Shown: piece after piece, positions 61,255 through 64,000 of the stretch
Position numbering within the stretch: position 1 is the first letter of the stretch
How the letters are laid out: each line of letters opens with the position of its first letter
Origin: Crocinitomicaceae bacterium
Lineage (GTDB): Bacteria; Bacteroidota; Bacteroidia; Flavobacteriales_D; Crocinitomicaceae
DNA: 64,000 nt
NCBI GenBank assembly: GCA_021325675.1
Contig: JAJTCM010000002.1
Location: 186,001 to 250,000 of the forward strand
Direction of reading: 5' to 3'
Made by a program: the position numbers and the translations under genes
The notes under the pieces: generated by a model
Told to the model about the DNA's origin: nothing
What the model saw: only the letters and a program-made list of their open reading frames with translations
The model's database searches: none

Positions 61255-62376
61255 TTAACGGTTAATCATTACCGGCATTACCAGCATCAGGATGTCTTCG
61301 TTCTCATTTTCCTTCACGGCCGGAACTAAAATTCCTGCACGGTTTGGAGCGCTCATCTGGATCTTTACTTCAGCCGCGTCAATGTTGGATAACATTTCCA
61401 TGAGGAACTTGGAGTTGAAGCCGATTTCCATGTCTTCTCCATCATAGGAACACGTCAGTCTTTCGGTAGATTCATTTGAGAAATCAATGTCTTCCGCGAA
61501 AAGCGACAATTCCTGTCCGGCCATTTTTAGCTTGACCTGGTGCGTGCTTTTGTTGGAAAAAATCGATACACGCTTCAAAGCCCCAAGGAACTGCGCGCGT
61601 TCAACCGTCAGTACATTCGGGTTTTCTTTCGGGATTACCGCTTCGTAATTCGGGAATTTCCCGTCAATCAGGCGGCAGATCAATTCGATATCACCAAACG
61701 TGAAAACGGCGTTCGCATCGTTGAATTCGAGCAAAACTTCCTCGTCCCCGCGAATATTTGATTTCAATAAATTCAACGGTTTTTTCGGCAAAATGAAAGA
61801 CGCGCTTCCTTCCGCCTGGGAATCTGTACGCTTGTAGCAAACGAGCTTGTGTGCGTCCGTTGCCACAAAAATCAGCTCGGAAGGTGAAAACTGGCAGAAT
61901 ACGCCGCTCATTACCGGGCGCAGATCGTCATTTCCTGTTGCAAAGATCGTTTTGTTGATGGCCTTGGAAATAATCTCACCGGTTACTTTCAGCTGGTTTT
62001 TCTTCTCGATAGACTGCACTTTCGGATATTCATCTCCGTTGTAGCCTACCATTTTGGATTTCCCGTTATCGTAAGAAATTTCAATGCCGAAATTGTTTTT
62101 GTCCACGCTGAACGTACACGGCTGTTCCGGTAAGTTTTTGAGGATTTCGAGGAGCAATTTGGCCGGCACAGCGATTTTCCCGCCTTCCTTGGAATCGTCC
62201 AGGTTCAATTTCGTGCGCATAGTCGTTTCCAGGTCTGAAGCCGAAACAGTCAGCTCATTGTTATCAATCTCGAAAAGGAAATTGTCTAAAATCGGAAGTG
62301 TGTTGCTGGTGCTCAACACCCCGCTGATACTTTGTAAATGTCTGGATAAAGTTCCTGAAGAAACGACGAAATTCAT
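61255..62376 (-). CDS. dnaN: DNA polymerase III beta subunit (sliding clamp)
   Basis: DnaN is the ring-shaped clamp that tethers polymerase to DNA. The 373 residues have three clamp domains; visible landmarks are LPILDNFLFEI near 27, ATDAHKLVCYKR near 172, KLMAGQELSLFAEDIDF-type strands near 280, and the C-terminal ILMLVMPVMINR. Located downstream of gldG and a DUF4340 gene, separated by 93 bases. Confidence 0.97.
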   Translation of the reverse strand: MNFVVSSGTLSRHLQSISGVLSTSNTLPILDNFLFEIDNNELTVSASDLETTMRTKLNLDDSKEGGKIAVPAKLLLEILKNLPEQPCTFSVDKNNFGIEISYDNGKSKMVGYNGDEYPKVQSIEKKNQLKVTGEIISKAINKTIFATGNDDLRPVMSGVFCQFSPSELIFVATDAHKLVCYKRTDSQAEGSASFILPKKPLNLLKSNIRGDEEVLLEFNDANAVFTFGDIELICRLIDGKFPNYEAVIPKENPNVLTVERAQFLGALKRVSIFSNKSTHQVKLKMAGQELSLFAEDIDFSNESTERLTCSYDGEDMEIGFNSKFLMEMLSNIDAAEVKIQMSAPNRAGILVPAVKENENEDILMLVMPVMINR

Positions 62377-62469
62377 ATATTTGGTACTATTTTTTAATGT
62401 ACAATTTTACTCAAAATAATCCGATTTGAATCGAATTGTTAATAAGTTCAGTCAGCTGTTATTAAGTCC

Positions 62470-63501
62470 TTACATTTCGACTTCTTCCGGACGCGCCGCA
62501 AAATAAATGTGGCCCATGATTAACGGGTTGAACACAAAATACTGGCATTTCACCAACTCACCGCTCGGTAAAACGCACCAGAAACGGTTTGCGTCATAAG
62601 ATACGGAATCCCCGAAATCGTTCATTGTTTTGGTGCCGTTTCCTTTGAGACGGTACATTTTGAGTACATCAGACTCCCCGGAAACCTGCTTCACCGTGAG
62701 CACACAAAAAGGTTTCGAGCGTTTCAGGCTGTCAACCTGCTTGTCCGTCAGGTCATAATTCACAAATTCGTAGTGAATTTTCTTATAGTTGTTCAGGTAG
62801 CGGATAACCATGTTCGTATCCACTGCCGGAAGCGGCCTTCCCTGGTGTTTCACGGTGTAGTTTGTGCCTTCTTTAGCCACGGAAAAACTACGCGACGGAT
62901 TATCGTAAAATTTCACGTCTACGTAAGCAATCTGGTCACGCTCAAGGGCAAAAACCTGCGTGCATTTCCATCTCCGTGCATCAGCAAAAAAACGTGGCTC
63001 GATGATCCCGTTAAAGCCTTTGATCTTCATAATAACCGGCAGGTCGCTTTTCTCATCCGGCGTTTCCAGCAGCATGTAAGTGCCGTAGTGGTCCTGGGTA
63101 GAAAAGCCCACATACCAGGTCTTCACCCATTCGCCGTTCTGAAAAATTTCCACTTTGGTGTGGGAGCTCGCCATGCGGTTCGTGATCGTTTTCCGGGAAT
63201 TTTCAGGCACGTAGCCCTTGAACTCCACATTTTTGAACGTTTCGAGCATCGTCAGGATTGGCGCCTGGATGATACAGTTGCCGTCTTTATCCACCCAAAC
63301 ACCGTTTTTACGCACAGCTTCAAATTTATTATTGAAAGCATCCGTAATCATGATCTTATCCACGGAAGCGGTGTCCTCAATACTGAATTCCAGCAGCTCG
63401 GTGTCTGATTTTCCGCTGTTCCGCACGAGGTTCGTAGCCATAAAGGCCAGGAATCCAAGGACAACAATTGCTGCAACTAAAATGATACTTTTCTTTTTCA
63501 T
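62470..63501 (-). CDS. DUF4340-like membrane-anchored protein next to gldG
   Basis: The 343-residue protein has an N-terminal membrane helix (about 5-25), followed by a large beta-rich extracytoplasmic domain (KFEAVRKNGVWVDKDGNCI, NGEWVKTWYVGFSTQDHYGTY, QVFALERDQIAYVDVKF), matching DUF4340. Such genes often follow gldG in Flavobacteria. It starts 11 bases after the gldG stop, so it is probably part of the gldF-gldG transcript; a role in gliding or type IX energising is only suggested by context. Confidence 0.82.
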   Translation of the reverse strand: MKKKSIILVAAIVVLGFLAFMATNLVRNSGKSDTELLEFSIEDTASVDKIMITDAFNNKFEAVRKNGVWVDKDGNCIIQAPILTMLETFKNVEFKGYVPENSRKTITNRMASSHTKVEIFQNGEWVKTWYVGFSTQDHYGTYMLLETPDEKSDLPVIMKIKGFNGIIEPRFFADARRWKCTQVFALERDQIAYVDVKFYDNPSRSFSVAKEGTNYTVKHQGRPLPAVDTNMVIRYLNNYKKIHYEFVNYDLTDKQVDSLKRSKPFCVLTVKQVSGESDVLKMYRLKGNGTKTMNDFGDSVSYDANRFWCVLPSGELVKCQYFVFNPLIMGHIYFAARPEEVEM

Positions 63502-63512
63502 ATCTGATGCGT

Positions 63513-64000
63513 TTAATTTCGGGTGTACCTCCGCCTTCTGAGGAAGAAAATAATAAAGGCAATGATAATGATCGTTAAGCTCGGCACTACCATGTTGACC
63601 ATTTTGTAAAAACCGGCTTCCCGCTTCACTTTTTCCTTATCGATTGCGTGTACGTCGATTTGCTTGCTGCGCAGGTCGAGCACGGAATTGTCGCCCATCA
63701 TGTAGTCCACGAGGTTTTGAAAAAATTCCTGGTTCCCGTAAACCAAAGGCTGCATCCCCTCGATTTTCGCCATGGTTTCGTCAAAGCGCAACCCGTTGAA
63801 AGCCGTCGGCCGGTAGAGCATTTTGCCGTTTTTGCCCGGCATGGAATCGTAGCTGTTTTCAATAAACGTTCCGTTACCGACAACCAGCACCTTTCCTTCT
63901 TTTATACTTTTTTCACTGAATTTTACTTCCGGGTTTTTGGCAAAGGCGTCAACGATCCTGTTTTTGTAATGGGATTCAAAATGTCCTTCCACCAAACCTG
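63513..64000 (-). CDS. gldG: GldG, gliding-motility ABC transporter substrate-binding protein (5' end missing)
   Basis: This is the C-terminal part (about 162 residues visible) of GldG. Landmarks are KVLVVGNGTFIENSYDSMPG, the region NSVLDLRSKQIDVHAIDKEKV and a final membrane segment (VVPSLTIIIIAFIIFFL) followed by RRRRYTRN. GldG works with GldF and GldA, an ABC transporter required for gliding in Flavobacteria. The frame continues beyond the window edge, so the start is not visible. It is followed by the DUF4340 gene and dnaN. Confidence 0.9.
   Translation of the reverse strand, partial: GLVEGHFESHYKNRIVDAFAKNPEVKFSEKSIKEGKVLVVGNGTFIENSYDSMPGKNGKMLYRPTAFNGLRFDETMAKIEGMQPLVYGNQEFFQNLVDYMMGDNSVLDLRSKQIDVHAIDKEKVKREAGFYKMVNMVVPSLTIIIIAFIIFFLRRRRYTRN

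Overview
This window looks like a chromosomal segment of a Bacteroidota bacterium, most likely order Flavobacteriales (a Fluviicola/Crocinitomicaceae-like lineage is my guess, not proven). The reasons are the type IX secretion and gliding genes sprA and gldG, secreted proteins with C-terminal type IX sorting domains, -7 promoter boxes of the TAnnTTTG type, almost no Shine-Dalgarno sequences, and an F-ATPase operon without atpD and atpC. I found no rRNA, tRNA, CRISPR array, transposase or phage gene.

Region by region. 1-9.7 kb (minus): maeB-ruvA-sprA, with sprA running off the left edge. 9.8-12.9 kb: two type IX cargo proteins around a Sir2 deacylase that has lost its zinc cysteines. 13.2-16.4 kb: a TlpA thioredoxin, a DUF6029 protein and an Omp28-like lipoprotein in one operon. 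16.5-19.4 kb: a small conserved protein, three carotenoid genes (CruF-like, CrtZ-like, lycopene cyclase) and a YceI lipoprotein. 19.7-23.2 kb: a giant predicted outer-membrane barrel protein. 23.4-25.4 kb: an AT-rich three-gene operon (STAS/GHKL ATPase, DUF4325 and a two-helix membrane protein) that stands out from its surroundings. 25.6-28.7 kb: small membrane proteins, an HD hydrolase, two GNAT acetyltransferases and a flavin reductase. 28.8-33.6 kb: rimP-nusA-infB behind a strong promoter and a terminator-like leader hairpin. 33.7-44.9 kb: secreted and cell-surface proteins, an M1 aminopeptidase, and a GSCFA/polysaccharide-deacetylase pair. 45-48.8 kb: comEC, a small secreted protein and three tandem short SSB genes. 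49-51.7 kb: purH and an mreB that is cut off from mreCD. 51.7-54.1 kb: a lipoprotein and a DUF4407 membrane protein. 54.3-59.3 kb (minus): atpBEFHAG. 59.6-61.1 kb: a BlaI repressor with an M56 peptidase-TonB fusion. 61.2-64 kb (minus): gldG-DUF4340-dnaN.

The genes divide into core machinery (translation and transcription factors, ATP synthase, clamp, purine synthesis, malic enzyme) and envelope functions (type IX secretion, lipoproteins, carotenoids, surface thiol chemistry). The best candidate for an undescribed system is the AT-rich ATPase/STAS/membrane operon at 23.4-25.4 kb. Other points of interest are the rimP leader hairpin, a terminator-like hairpin after atpE, the tandem SSBs next to comEC, and several families of degenerate intergenic repeats.
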